A stretch of 32,386 nucleotides of DNA from Ruminococcaceae bacterium UBA3323 (GCA_002361935.1 DESD01000042.1:1287-33672); one strand, 5' to 3'. Counted from the stretch's first letter, positions 6,865-14,591 are shown. Made by a program: numbers and translations. Notes: generated from the sequence alone by a model not told the origin.

Positions 6865-8388
6865 ATGAATAAAGATAAAAACAAAGAAAAAATACAGGCT
6901 ATACCTAAAAACCTAAAAATAAACACACGAATTGTTTTAACATCTGTGCTGGCGATAGCAATACCTACAATTCTTATCGTTGCTCTTGTAATAACCATTT
7001 TTTCGGTTGCTTCATCCAAAATCAATTCTCCTGCTATTTCATCCGCTTCCTACAATGTTGTAATTCAGATAAAATGGAATCAGATCACCTCGGAAATCGC
7101 AAGGGAACTGGAAAAGAGCGCCGATCAACCCGACAAGCTGAAAGAAATATCCGATTTATGCAGGGACTTTGAGGAAAACGGCGCGTTGATTCTAATAACC
7201 GAAAACGAAAAAGATTTTTATTGCACGGCAACAGCTGAAAAAAGCATAAAAAAAATGGAAGCAGCCCTGTCAAAGCCGGGCAACAGCAATTCCTATTATC
7301 TTGGCGAGGACGGCTTAATCATAACAGCTTCTGTTATAAACGAAAACCATTCCTACCGTTTTGTAATACTGAATGAGAAGCTGTCTTTTCCGGATTTTTC
7401 AAATGACAGATCCGAAAGCATTATAGGCACATTCATCAACAGATCAAGCCTTATTATAACCGGAATTGTATTGCTTTTCATAATCGCAATCGTTGTTATT
7501 TCTTTTATAACATCAAAAACAATTGTTGGCCCGATAAAGCAAATCACCGAAATGGCAAACGAAATTGCAAAGGGTAATTATGAGCATGAAATTAAATACA
7601 AATCCAAAAATGAATTAGGCATTCTTGCAGAAAGCTTCAACGATATGCGGCTGCGAGTTAAAACCTCTATGGAAGAACAGAGCCTTGCCGATAAAAAGCA
7701 AAAGGAAATGATTGCCGGAATTGCACATGATTTAAGAACACCCCTTACCTCTGTTAAGGGATATCTTGAAGGGCTCAGAGACGGCATTGCCGACACGCCT
7801 GAAAAACAGAAGCGATATATGGATATCATATATTCCTCCACCTGTGACACTGAAAAAATGCTTGATGAGCTTTTAACCATTTCAAAATTAGAGCTTGGTT
7901 CCGTAACGCTGAACTGCGAACGAGTTGAAATATCTGATTTCATCGGATACGCTAAGCAGATTGGCGAGGAGCTTGAAAAGCAGAATTTTGATTTTGAAAT
8001 AATAGATAAAACAAAGGGCTCTGTTATTTTAAATCTGGATACAGACAGCTTTTCAAGAGTTATAAACAACATTATTTCAAACAGTATTAAATACCGAAAC
8101 AAAGATATCCGCGGAAAAATTGAAATAACTGTTTTTGAATATAAAAACACTATACTATTTGAGATTTCGGATAACGGCATGGGTGTAGACAAGGAAAGCC
8201 TTCCGCGAATATTTGACACACTTTACAGAGCAGACAAGGCACGCTCAGATGTTCGCAATGGTTCCGGACTGGGACTTGCAATCTGCAAACAGATTGTTGA
8301 AATGCACGGCGGACTTATATGGGCGCAAAGTGAACTTGGAAACGGGCTTTCCATTTTTATTTCGCTTCCTATCGCCGATAAAGCTTAA
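6865..8388 (+). CDS. Membrane sensor histidine kinase
   Basis: The product has 507 residues. A first membrane segment at about 22-46 and a second at about 195-216 bracket an external sensor domain of roughly 145 residues that I do not recognise. A HAMP linker follows (about 217-270), then the HisKA dimerisation domain with phospho-acceptor His288 in IAHDLRTPLTS. The ATPase domain has the N box NNIISNSIKY, G1 DNGMGVD, an F box near RIFDTLYRAD and G2 GSGLGLAICK, so the kinase looks intact. The ATG is 2 nt after the PHP stop with no clear ribosome binding site, which suggests translational coupling. The regulator gene follows 20 nt later. The stimulus is unknown. The kinase-before-regulator order is the reverse of many OmpR-type pairs. 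Confidence 0.93.
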   Translation: MNKDKNKEKIQAIPKNLKINTRIVLTSVLAIAIPTILIVALVITIFSVASSKINSPAISSASYNVVIQIKWNQITSEIARELEKSADQPDKLKEISDLCRDFEENGALILITENEKDFYCTATAEKSIKKMEAALSKPGNSNSYYLGEDGLIITASVINENHSYRFVILNEKLSFPDFSNDRSESIIGTFINRSSLIITGIVLLFIIAIVVISFITSKTIVGPIKQITEMANEIAKGNYEHEIKYKSKNELGILAESFNDMRLRVKTSMEEQSLADKKQKEMIAGIAHDLRTPLTSVKGYLEGLRDGIADTPEKQKRYMDIIYSSTCDTEKMLDELLTISKLELGSVTLNCERVEISDFIGYAKQIGEELEKQNFDFEIIDKTKGSVILNLDTDSFSRVINNIISNSIKYRNKDIRGKIEITVFEYKNTILFEISDNGMGVDKESLPRIFDTLYRADKARSDVRNGSGLGLAICKQIVEMHGGLIWAQSELGNGLSIFISLPIADKA

Positions 8389-8408
8389 CAGAAAGGATAC
8401 ATAAGAAA

Positions 8409-9113
8409 ATGAAAAAAATTTTGATTATCGAGGATGATTTAAACATTCAGACACTTGAAAGGGATTATCTTGAAGCAAACTCCTTTTCTGTTAAAACCGC
8501 AGGAAACGGTGCAGAGGGTCTTCAGCTTGCATTGAATGAAAAATTTGATTTGATTCTGCTGGATATAATGCTTCCGGAAATAGACGGTCTTGAAATCTGC
8601 AGAAGAATCCGTGATGTCATTGATATTCCCATTCTGCTTGTAAGCGCAAAAAAAGAAGACCTGGATAAAATCAAGGGGCTTGGCTACGGAGCGGATGATT
8701 ATATCGTTAAGCCGTTTTCCCCCAGTGAGCTTGTTGCAAGAGTTATTGCCCATATAAGCAGATATCAGCGATTAACAGCAAAAAATATTCCGGAAAAAAA
8801 GGAAATGACTGCGGAAATCATTGATATAGACAGCCTTAGGCTTGACGGCAAATCACGCAGGGCATACATCGAAGAAACGGAAATTGTGCTTACCAACAAG
8901 GAATTTGATTTGCTTTATTTTCTTGCTGCCAGCCCTGACACGGTTTACAGTAAGGAAGAACTTTTCAACAAAATATGGCAGTATGATTCCATCGGCGAAA
9001 CCTCAACCGTTACCGTTCATGTTAACCGTATCCGAGACAAAATTAAAGAGGTGAACAATGAACTTGATTATATTCACACCGTATGGGGCAAGGGCTATCG
9101 TTTCAACAAATAA
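8409..9113 (+). CDS. OmpR/PhoB-family response regulator
   Basis: The product has 234 residues, the standard length. The receiver domain (1-120) shows the acidic pair at 9-10 (EDD), phospho-acceptor Asp52 in LLDIMLPEIDG, the signalling Ser79 and Lys101 in DDYIVKPF. The winged-helix output domain (about 130-232) has FDLLYFLAASPDTVYSKEEL, the recognition-helix region TVTVHVNRIRDKI and the ending WGKGYRF. AAAGGA lies upstream of the ATG. It is the last gene of the PHP-kinase-regulator unit and is followed by a strong terminator. It is presumably phosphorylated by the adjacent kinase. Its target genes are unknown, and no obvious direct-repeat binding site was recognised in front of the operon. 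Confidence 0.95.
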   Translation: MKKILIIEDDLNIQTLERDYLEANSFSVKTAGNGAEGLQLALNEKFDLILLDIMLPEIDGLEICRRIRDVIDIPILLVSAKKEDLDKIKGLGYGADDYIVKPFSPSELVARVIAHISRYQRLTAKNIPEKKEMTAEIIDIDSLRLDGKSRRAYIEETEIVLTNKEFDLLYFLAASPDTVYSKEELFNKIWQYDSIGETSTVTVHVNRIRDKIKEVNNELDYIHTVWGKGYRFNK

Positions 9114-9167
9114 TGCCAAATCTTATAAAAAGCAGCTGTAATTAAATTAAGACATCTTAACAAAGAA

Positions 9168-9192
9168 AACCGCGAACATTTTGTTCGCGGTT
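9168..9192. terminator. Bidirectional intrinsic terminator
   Basis: AACCGCGAAC (9168-9177) and GTTCGCGGTT (9183-9192) form a perfect 10-bp stem with a 5-nt loop. It is followed by CTTTTATC on the plus strand and TTTTCTTTG on the minus strand. It ends the regulator operon and can also end the convergent MarR operon. The 93 bases between it and the next stop codon hold nothing I recognise. Confidence 0.9.
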
Positions 9193-9285
9193 CTTTTATC
9201 ATATAAACCATACATATTCAAATCCGATGCTTCCTATCCCGGCAAACCGAAATTACAGATTGAAAAAGCAGAAGTTTTTTTGCAT

Positions 9286-9972
9286 TTAAGCATTGAATAA
9301 TAATTGTAATCCCATAACAATTATCCAGATATATGCACAGGTTTTCGGAATCATCAGCATTCCTATTTTCGGCATTTTCTTACTCAGCAGTGTTACAGGC
9401 AGATAGCATCCGAAAGAGATAATTACAGCTGCTGCCATTCTGGTCATATGATATCCGTATTCATTGCCGGAAACAACATACAGAATGATTATTCCAATTC
9501 CCGTAACAGCAAATATTGCATTTCTGATAACAGACAATTTCAGATTGCCTGCATCACTGCACCAGTTATTCTGCGGCAGAAAGCAAATTACAATTCTGAT
9601 AATTGCAGAAACCCAAATCAAGATTTCTAATATAATAGGTGCATCCATTTCAGGAAAAGTATATTTCCAAATATAAAGCAGAATGATATAGAACACTGTC
9701 ATTGTGACGGAGGAAATCTGAAGCCCGACTCCAAGCTGCTTTTTGATTTTATCATTACTTCCTTTTATTGCCCTGATCACACGGGGAACCAGATGGAATG
9801 CATCTCCTGCACAAAGCGTTAAGGTCAATATTCCGTAAAGAACAAACAGCACATTGCCTTTTGAAAAAGCAAAAAACAAAATTCCTGCAACCAAATCAAA
9901 TGTTAAATAACAGATATCAAATATTGCCTCCATCAGGTCCGGCACACGTGGTTTATAACGCTCTGCTGTCAT
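9286..9972 (-). CDS. Seven-helix membrane protein of unknown function
   Basis: The product has 228 residues with about seven hydrophobic segments (near 13-36, 40-61, 81-106, 111-131, 147-166, 173-196 and 205-226) and a short polar N-terminus. I do not recognise the family. Several segments carry polar residues (DICYLTFD, CAGDAFHLVPR, SFGCYLPVTLLSKK) that might line a pocket or channel, and the architecture is compatible with a small transporter, sensor or enzyme. The ATG overlaps the preceding stop codon by 4 nt (ATGA), with AAGGAG about 10 nt upstream. It is the third gene of a MarR-headed unit, so it is probably repressed by that regulator and induced by the regulator's ligand. A role in stress or drug response is suggested only by the regulator type. 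Confidence 0.75.
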   Translation of the reverse strand: MTAERYKPRVPDLMEAIFDICYLTFDLVAGILFFAFSKGNVLFVLYGILTLTLCAGDAFHLVPRVIRAIKGSNDKIKKQLGVGLQISSVTMTVFYIILLYIWKYTFPEMDAPIILEILIWVSAIIRIVICFLPQNNWCSDAGNLKLSVIRNAIFAVTGIGIIILYVVSGNEYGYHMTRMAAAVIISFGCYLPVTLLSKKMPKIGMLMIPKTCAYIWIIVMGLQLLFNA

Positions 9973-10406
9973 CGTGTTGTATTCTCCTTATCCAATAATT
10001 TTGTATAGCAAATATAATTTCTGAAAAACAATATGCCTGCTAAGGCTAATGCACAGCCAAGTCCGGTATAAAAGAAAGCAACAAAGATATCCGGAAATAT
10101 TCCTGCAGCCCTAAAACCAATTCCGCCGCCCATCATGCATGCCATGATAAGATATACCTTTAAATCAAAGAAATTCCAAAACGGCTTATAATCCTCATAT
10201 TTCAGAATTCTATTTGTATGCTTTTGGCTCATTTTAAAAAACATTGCTCCGAAAAGTGCAAATACAACTATTGAGAGCAGATATAAATACCACTTGGATT
10301 CAATTGCTGAGTATGACAAAATTCCAAGCCTTGCCACATTAAAGCCGGCTATAAGCCACACAATCCCGGCAATGAATAAAAGAGTTCTCTTTTTTACATT
10401 AAACAT
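9969..10406 (-). CDS. Four-helix membrane protein of unknown function
   Basis: The product has 145 residues with four predicted membrane segments (about 9-31, 40-60, 84-103 and 106-128). A basic loop (KMSQKHTNRILKYEDYKPFW) lies between segments 2 and 3, and the tail KLLDKENTTR is charged. The glycine-rich MACMMGGGIGFRAAG stretch in segment 3 is the most distinctive motif. I do not recognise the family. GGGGA lies about 6 nt before the ATG. It starts 15 nt after marR and overlaps the seven-helix gene by 4 nt, so the two membrane proteins are probably made in fixed proportion and may act together. Confidence 0.75.
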   Translation of the reverse strand: MFNVKKRTLLFIAGIVWLIAGFNVARLGILSYSAIESKWYLYLLSIVVFALFGAMFFKMSQKHTNRILKYEDYKPFWNFFDLKVYLIMACMMGGGIGFRAAGIFPDIFVAFFYTGLGCALALAGILFFRNYICYTKLLDKENTTR

Positions 10407-10421
10407 TTTTTATCCCCATTA

Positions 10422-10850
10422 TTATTTGTTTTTTAAACCGTTTTCAGCGTTATTACAGATCTTGCCGAAAACAGACTTACACATGGCTATTTCTTCTTCT
10501 GTAAGCCCCCGAAACATATTCTCTGCAAACTCTTTTTGCACATTCAATCCGGACTGAACAATTTCCTGTGCAGAAGCTGACAAGGTTACTTTGATATGCT
10601 TTTTATTATTTTCACTCTGTTTCTTTTCAACGAATCCCTTATCTTCAAGCAATTTAAGTGAAGTTGAAACATGTGATTTTGTAGATTTACGAACTTTCAC
10701 AATATCGGCTGCTGTGTTATACTGCGGATTGTTGTATAAAAACATCAATATATCATATTCCATTTGCGTTAATCCGTATTGATTACATACTGACCGTGTA
10801 AGTGCCTCGTAATAACATGTAATTGTTTTATGCTGATCCCAAAAAAGCAT
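10422..10850 (-). CDS. MarR-family transcriptional regulator
   Basis: With the ATG at 10850 the product has 142 residues, normal for MarR. AGAGGA just upstream of that ATG is a good ribosome binding site. A longer reading from 10925 would begin upstream of the promoter and is rejected. The winged helix-turn-helix is seen as GLTQMEYDILMFLYNNP, the recognition helix STKSHVSTSLKLLEDKGFV and the wing KKQSENNKKHIKVTLS. The C-terminal helix for dimerisation (GLTEEEIAMCKSVFGKICNNAENGL) is intact. A palindrome between the -10 box and the start codon suggests autorepression. It heads an operon with two membrane proteins. Two Cys in the C-terminal region could sense oxidants, though this is speculative. 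Confidence 0.93.
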   Translation of the reverse strand: MLFWDQHKTITCYYEALTRSVCNQYGLTQMEYDILMFLYNNPQYNTAADIVKVRKSTKSHVSTSLKLLEDKGFVEKKQSENNKKHIKVTLSASAQEIVQSGLNVQKEFAENMFRGLTEEEIAMCKSVFGKICNNAENGLKNK

Positions 10851-10869
10851 TCTGTTTCCTCTTTTTATC

Positions 10870-10883
10870 GTTCTATTTAGAAC
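10870..10883. promoter_or_regulatory. Probable MarR operator
   Basis: GTTCTA-TT-TAGAAC is a perfect 6+6 inverted repeat. It starts 1 bp downstream of the -10 box of the marR promoter, covering the expected transcription start. Its position suits steric autorepression by the MarR dimer. Confidence 0.6.
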
Positions 10884-10884
10884 A

Positions 10885-10913
10885 ATTATACATTCTATTA
10901 TATTTTTTGTCAA
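10885..10913 (-). promoter_or_regulatory. marR operon promoter, full consensus
   Basis: On the minus strand TTGACA (10908-10913) and TATAAT (10885-10890) are both perfect and separated by 17 bp. The transcript would begin inside the operator palindrome, about 30 nt before the ATG. Such a strong promoter implies that the unit is normally held down by a repressor. Confidence 0.85.
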
Positions 10914-10965
10914 GGAAAAAGACACATAAATTGTGTATCCTTTTCCAAATCATATAGTTCATTCA

Positions 10966-11027
10966 TTTTACAAAGCCTTCATTACAGCTCGCAAATCATT
11001 TTAGCTTTCAAAGGCTTTTTTGTAAAA
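10966..11027. repeat. 62-bp element with 14-bp imperfect inverted ends
   Basis: TTTTACA-AAGCCTT (10966-10979) is the reverse complement of AAGGCTT-(TTT)-TGTAAAA (11011-11027), apart from a 3-nt bulge. The 31-nt centre also contains two AGCT boxes. It may fold into a hairpin in RNA or be a remnant of a miniature element. It is not placed as a normal terminator for a known gene. Confidence 0.55.
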
Positions 11028-11168
11028 AGCTCTGCATTTTCGCCCATTATTGTTCTTGTAACTCCTGCTGTAACCGGTTTTGTCTATAACACAAGCACCC
11101 TGTTTATTCTTAATTGCAAAAATTCTATCGTAACCATAATGTCGAATTCTCTTCTGCTGCACATCCAT
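11001..11168 (-). CDS. Doubtful small ORF, 55 residues
   Basis: From the ATG at 11168 the reading is MDVQQKRIRHYGYDRIFAIK and on to KKAFES, a basic, Tyr/Lys/Asn-rich peptide. A TTG start at 11192 would add 8 residues. No good ribosome binding site precedes either start. The last codons form part of the inverted repeat at 11011-11027. I do not recognise it. The composition resembles a soluble nucleic-acid-binding peptide or the broken end of a longer gene, and it may not be expressed. Confidence 0.25.
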   Translation of the reverse strand: MDVQQKRIRHYGYDRIFAIKNKQGACVIDKTGYSRSYKNNNGRKCRAFYKKAFES

Positions 11169-11228
11169 TCTTATATGATTCTGCTCTGCCAATCCCTATT
11201 TTTCTGTTAATAAAATTATCACAAAAAT

Positions 11229-11258
11229 AAACCAAAGAACAATACTGCCCTTTGGTTT
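11229..11258 (-). terminator. Intrinsic terminator of the rimP-to-HAD operon
   Basis: AAACCAAAG (11229-11237) and CTTTGGTTT (11250-11258) form a perfect 9-bp stem with a 12-nt loop. On the minus strand it is followed by ATTTTTGTG. A second, weaker hairpin (AGCACC 11272-11277 with GGTGCT 11293-11298) sits just past the stop codon of the HAD gene. Confidence 0.8.
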
Positions 11259-11300
11259 AAAGTTTCGTTTCAGCACCAATACACACAGCACAGGTGCTTT

Positions 11301-11963
11301 TTATATGTATTTTAAAACATCATAAATATCATTAACTGTTGGAACATCATCCCTCAGCTGTTGATTTTCAAACCAGCCCCAATTCATTCTGATTGCTTTC
11401 ATGCCTGAAGACAGAGCTCCCTCTATATCATTAACCGGATGATCACCTACATAAACGCAGTCTGCCGTATCAAGGTCCAGCTTATCAGCCGTATACCTGA
11501 AAATTTCTGCACTTGGCTTTGCAAACGGAAGGTCGCCGGAAACAACAACTATATCACAATACGGCATAAGACCGCTTTCGGTCATTTTTCTGTTTTGAAG
11601 AACAGACGGCCCGTTTGTTATAACACCGGTTATAATTCCCCTGTTTCTAAGTTCTTTCAGCAGCGGAACGGAATTCGGAAAAATAACATTATAATAGCCG
11701 AAATTTTCATCATAATGATTGGCAAGCACGGTTTTGGACGGGGCATTCCGCCATTCCCATAAATCAATAAGGCTTTGATACCATTCTTCCCTGTTCACAT
11801 AGCCGCCGTTACCGGTTTCAACCATATCCTTTTTTCTTTTCTTCTTTTCTGTTTCTGATAAATCGGGCAGAAACTCAGCCATAAAGGCATCCATATATTT
11901 CTCAAATGCCGCTGTTCTGTCCTGCAGAGTTTCATCAAAATCAAATAATACTGCTTTTGTCAT
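11301..11963 (-). CDS. HAD-superfamily hydrolase, YjjG-like
   Basis: The product has 220 residues from the ATG at 11963, with AAGGA upstream; a TTG two codons earlier is an alternative. HAD motif I is LFDFDETL with both Asp. Motif II is in GVITNG, the motif III Lys in LPFAKPSAEIF, and motif IV is VYVGDHPVNDIEGA. A helical cap domain of about 75 residues sits between motifs I and II (C1 cap), as in the YjjG/phosphoglycolate phosphatase group of nucleotide and small phosphate-ester phosphatases. The gene overlaps ribF by 23 nt and is the last of the housekeeping operon. A function on flavin mononucleotide, riboflavin precursors or pyrimidine nucleotides is possible but unproven. Confidence 0.88.
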   Translation of the reverse strand: MTKAVLFDFDETLQDRTAAFEKYMDAFMAEFLPDLSETEKKKRKKDMVETGNGGYVNREEWYQSLIDLWEWRNAPSKTVLANHYDENFGYYNVIFPNSVPLLKELRNRGIITGVITNGPSVLQNRKMTESGLMPYCDIVVVSGDLPFAKPSAEIFRYTADKLDLDTADCVYVGDHPVNDIEGALSSGMKAIRMNWGWFENQQLRDDVPTVNDIYDVLKYI

Positions 11964-12756
11964 AATCAAGCTGTTCCTTTAATTCATTAACATTTTTAAA
12001 TGTTTTTTCGGGACGAAGATAATCAACAAGCTCAATCGTAACGGTTTTACCGTATAAATCGCCGCTGAAATCAAAAATATGCGTTTCGGACAAGGTTTTT
12101 TCAACCTTCCACGTAGGGCGGATTCCTATATTGGTAAAGGATTTATATGTAATTCCATCAACTGTTGTAAGGCTTTCGTAAACACCGAATTTCGGCACAA
12201 TAAGCCCATCGGGCAAATGCTGATTAATGGTTGGAAAGCCAACGGTTCTGCCCCTTTTATCCCCCTCTATAACCTCACTTTCAAAGGTAAAATTATAGCC
12301 GAGCATTTCATTTGCATATCGTATTCTGCCCGCTTCAACCGCTTTTCTGATTCTGGTTGAACTGATAGGCAGATTTTCAAATTCCTGCGCCTCAAGAATA
12401 CGAACCCAGATATCTTTCTTTTCAAGATACCTTCGCATGTCAAGAGCCGACCATGATGCATTTTTTCCGAAGCGAAAATTAAATCCGCAAAGAACTGCCC
12501 TTGCACCAAACTTTTGAATAAGGATTTTTTCAATAAATTCCTCACCGGAAAGATTTTTGATTTCATCAAAATCAGCAAAAACAGCATTGGGGTAACGCCT
12601 TTGAAAAATGCTTTTCTGCAAAAGGGAAAATTTATTGTTTACACAATAAATAATCGTATTTTCGGCACCCGTAACAACCGTTTTATGAGCAAGATGCATA
12701 CCGTCAAAATCACCTATTGCAACTGCTTTTCTGTTTTTATAATCATAATTATTCAT
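11941..12756 (-). CDS. ribF: Bifunctional riboflavin kinase / FAD synthetase, unusually short
   Basis: The product converts riboflavin to FMN and then to FAD. The N-terminal adenylyltransferase domain has GDFDGMHLAH (15-24), GFNFRFG (91-97) and ISSTRIRKAV. The C-terminal kinase domain has GRTVGFPTIN, GVYES, NIGIRPTW and ETHIFDFSGDLYG. At 271 residues it is about 35-40 shorter than the usual 305-315. The gap lies between GMHLAH and the FDEIKNLSGEEF segment, where the usual F-P-(H/Q)-P loop and its helix are missing. Both catalytic His of GMHLAH are kept, so the enzyme may still work. The ATG is 3 nt after the truB stop without a strong ribosome binding site, indicating coupling. The gene overlaps the HAD gene by 23 nt. 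Confidence 0.92.
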   Translation of the reverse strand: MNNYDYKNRKAVAIGDFDGMHLAHKTVVTGAENTIIYCVNNKFSLLQKSIFQRRYPNAVFADFDEIKNLSGEEFIEKILIQKFGARAVLCGFNFRFGKNASWSALDMRRYLEKKDIWVRILEAQEFENLPISSTRIRKAVEAGRIRYANEMLGYNFTFESEVIEGDKRGRTVGFPTINQHLPDGLIVPKFGVYESLTTVDGITYKSFTNIGIRPTWKVEKTLSETHIFDFSGDLYGKTVTIELVDYLRPEKTFKNVNELKEQLDYDKSSII

Positions 12757-12759
12757 AGC

Positions 12760-13650
12760 TTATTTTTCTGTATAGATTCGTTTAATTATAAGTTCTTTGT
12801 TCACAGCCTGCCCTAATCCGAGAAATTGGCCATCCGGATTATAAACCCTGTAAATTTCCTCGTTACACAGCTGCCTTTTTATTCTATCCAAATCAAGCAC
12901 ACCGCCGTTTTTAAAGCGAACGCTCTGTGCAGGAGAAACCGTTATTTTATCATAAGCCGAAAGCGCCTGATCAAGCGGAAGAAGAACATCATCAAAGCCG
13001 ATGCCCTTATCCTTTCTTTGCTGCAGTTCATCAAGCGTAATGCAGCTTTCAAGGGAATAGCCCATTGCACTTGTTCTTACAAGAGCAGTCATAACCGCAC
13101 CGCAGCCAAGCTTTTTCCCTATATCATCAATAAGGGAGCGGATATATGTACCCTTGGAGCAAAAAATATCCAGAACATATCCGTCATTCGAAGCTTCAAC
13201 AAGTTCCAGTTTTTTTATCTCAATTTCCCGTTCCTTGCGTTCAACCTCTATACCCTGCCTTGCAAGTTCATATAGCCTTTTGCCGTTTACGGAAACGGCA
13301 GAATACATAGGGGGCATCTGCATAATCCTGCCTCGGAAGGAATCAAGCGCTTTCAGCACATCTGCTTCAGACACATGAACCGCATACTCCGCCGTAACAT
13401 CTCCTGTAATGTCAAGCGTATCGGTAGTTTTACCAAGTATAAATGATGCACGATATCCCTTATCACTTTCGGGAAGATAATTCAAAAATCGGGTCGCTCC
13501 GCCAAGCATAACCGGCAAAACGCCCTCTGCCATGGGATCCAGTGTTCCCATGTGCCCAACCTTTTTCTCGCCGAGTATCCCACGCAGCTTTGCACAGACG
13601 CCGAAAGAGGTTATATCCCTCTGTTTATTAACACAGATTATACCATTCAT
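12760..13650 (-). CDS. truB: tRNA pseudouridine(55) synthase TruB
   Basis: The product makes pseudouridine 55 in the T-loop of tRNAs. It has 296 residues. The start MNGIICVNKQRDITSFGV is typical, and catalytic Asp38 lies in GHMGTLDPMAEGVLP. Other family segments are the Tyr motif MPPMYSAVSVNGKRLYELAR and CSKGTYIRSLIDDIG. The last 60 or so residues form the PUA-like RNA-binding tail. The ATG at 13650 overlaps the nrnA stop by 4 nt (ATGA), with GGAGAG upstream. An in-frame upstream start at 13668 would deepen the overlap and is not needed. Confidence 0.96.
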   Translation of the reverse strand: MNGIICVNKQRDITSFGVCAKLRGILGEKKVGHMGTLDPMAEGVLPVMLGGATRFLNYLPESDKGYRASFILGKTTDTLDITGDVTAEYAVHVSEADVLKALDSFRGRIMQMPPMYSAVSVNGKRLYELARQGIEVERKEREIEIKKLELVEASNDGYVLDIFCSKGTYIRSLIDDIGKKLGCGAVMTALVRTSAMGYSLESCITLDELQQRKDKGIGFDDVLLPLDQALSAYDKITVSPAQSVRFKNGGVLDLDRIKRQLCNEEIYRVYNPDGQFLGLGQAVNKELIIKRIYTEK

Positions 13651-14591
13651 CCAACAAACTCTCCGCATTTCTGAGCAAGAAGTTCAACAGCCTTATCAAC
13701 AGAGCAATCAAGTCTGCACGCTGCTGCCTGCGGATGTCCTCCGCCGCCAAAAAGCTTTGCAATCTCGGCAGCATTAATGGTTTCAAAGGTTCTGAAAGAA
13801 GCCTTACAGGTTCCGTCAGGCTTTTCTCGGATTGTAATACCTATTTCAACGCCCTCAACCTGCCTTGTCAACGGAGCTAAGGCCTCTGTTTCCTGTTCGT
13901 TTGAGCCGGATTCCTTATACATTTCCTGTGTAACCTTCATAATTGCAACCTTATCGTTGCAGTAAAGCTGCATATTATCAAGAGCAAGCCTTTCAAGACG
14001 GGCATATGTTTTTGTTTTTGTTTCAAACATAACCCTGTTAACAAAGCCGTTATCTGCTCCGCAATCCAAAAGCTCTGCCGCAATACGGAAGGTGGAGGCT
14101 GTTACAGATGCATAACGGAAGCATCCCGTATCTGTTGAAATGCCTGTAAAAAGGCAATTTGCAATATCCTTGTCTATCTGAACGCCAAGTTCTTTTATAA
14201 CCTCATAAACCAGTTCACACGCAGCTGATGTTTCACAAAGATAAAGATTTTCGGCATATTCGGTATTTGTGCCGTGATGATCAATGCAAAGGTCTATTCT
14301 GCCGCTGTAAACATCCGCAAGTGCACCCAAAAGATTTTCCGTTGCTACATCAACGGCAACAACATAATCCTCTTTGAAATCCATACAGGGCATTCCATCA
14401 AAAAGATAACTGTATTTACGGGGAATTTCATCAGCATTAATCACCCTTGCCTTTTTCCCCATTTTAATAAGAGCACGGCAAAGCCCGAAGCCGCACCCAA
14501 GGGTATCCCCATCCGGGTGGGCATGAGTAAGAATAAGAATATTATTCTGCTCTTTTAAAAGAGCTGCACATTTTTTAACATCAATTCTCAT
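13647..14591 (-). CDS. nrnA: DHH/DHHA1 phosphoesterase, nanoRNase NrnA-like
   Basis: The product has 314 residues. Motif I is THAHPDGDTLG, motif II VAVDVA, motif III IDHHGTN and motif IV STDTGCFRYASV, which together form the DHH metal site. The C-terminal DHHA1 domain carries GGGGHPQAAACR. The family degrades very short RNA (nanoRNA) and pAp, or linear dinucleotides such as pApA from c-di-AMP. AAAGGA overlaps an upstream in-frame ATG, so the ATG at 14591, 8 nt further on, is the better start. It overlaps rbfA by 11 nt and truB by 4 nt. Its place between rbfA and truB is typical for Firmicutes. Confidence 0.93.
   Translation of the reverse strand: MRIDVKKCAALLKEQNNILILTHAHPDGDTLGCGFGLCRALIKMGKKARVINADEIPRKYSYLFDGMPCMDFKEDYVVAVDVATENLLGALADVYSGRIDLCIDHHGTNTEYAENLYLCETSAACELVYEVIKELGVQIDKDIANCLFTGISTDTGCFRYASVTASTFRIAAELLDCGADNGFVNRVMFETKTKTYARLERLALDNMQLYCNDKVAIMKVTQEMYKESGSNEQETEALAPLTRQVEGVEIGITIREKPDGTCKASFRTFETINAAEIAKLFGGGGHPQAAACRLDCSVDKAVELLAQKCGEFVG

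Larger units (their letters stand above)
10914..11228. other. Gene-poor stretch between the MarR and housekeeping operons
   Basis: This 315-bp stretch holds no confident gene. It contains an imperfect inverted repeat (10966-11027), one doubtful minus-strand ORF (11001-11168) and otherwise AT-rich sequence. No promoter with both boxes was found inside it. Confidence 0.5.

Noticed and set aside
7578..8219. 213-codon minus-strand ORF inside the kinase gene
   Set aside because: It is antisense to the conserved kinase catalytic domains, lacks a ribosome binding site and has the composition of a reverse-frame shadow.
11259..11300. Plus-strand terminator AGCACC...GGTGCT-TTTTA
   Set aside because: The stem has only 6 bp with a 15-nt loop, and no plus-strand gene lies upstream of it.
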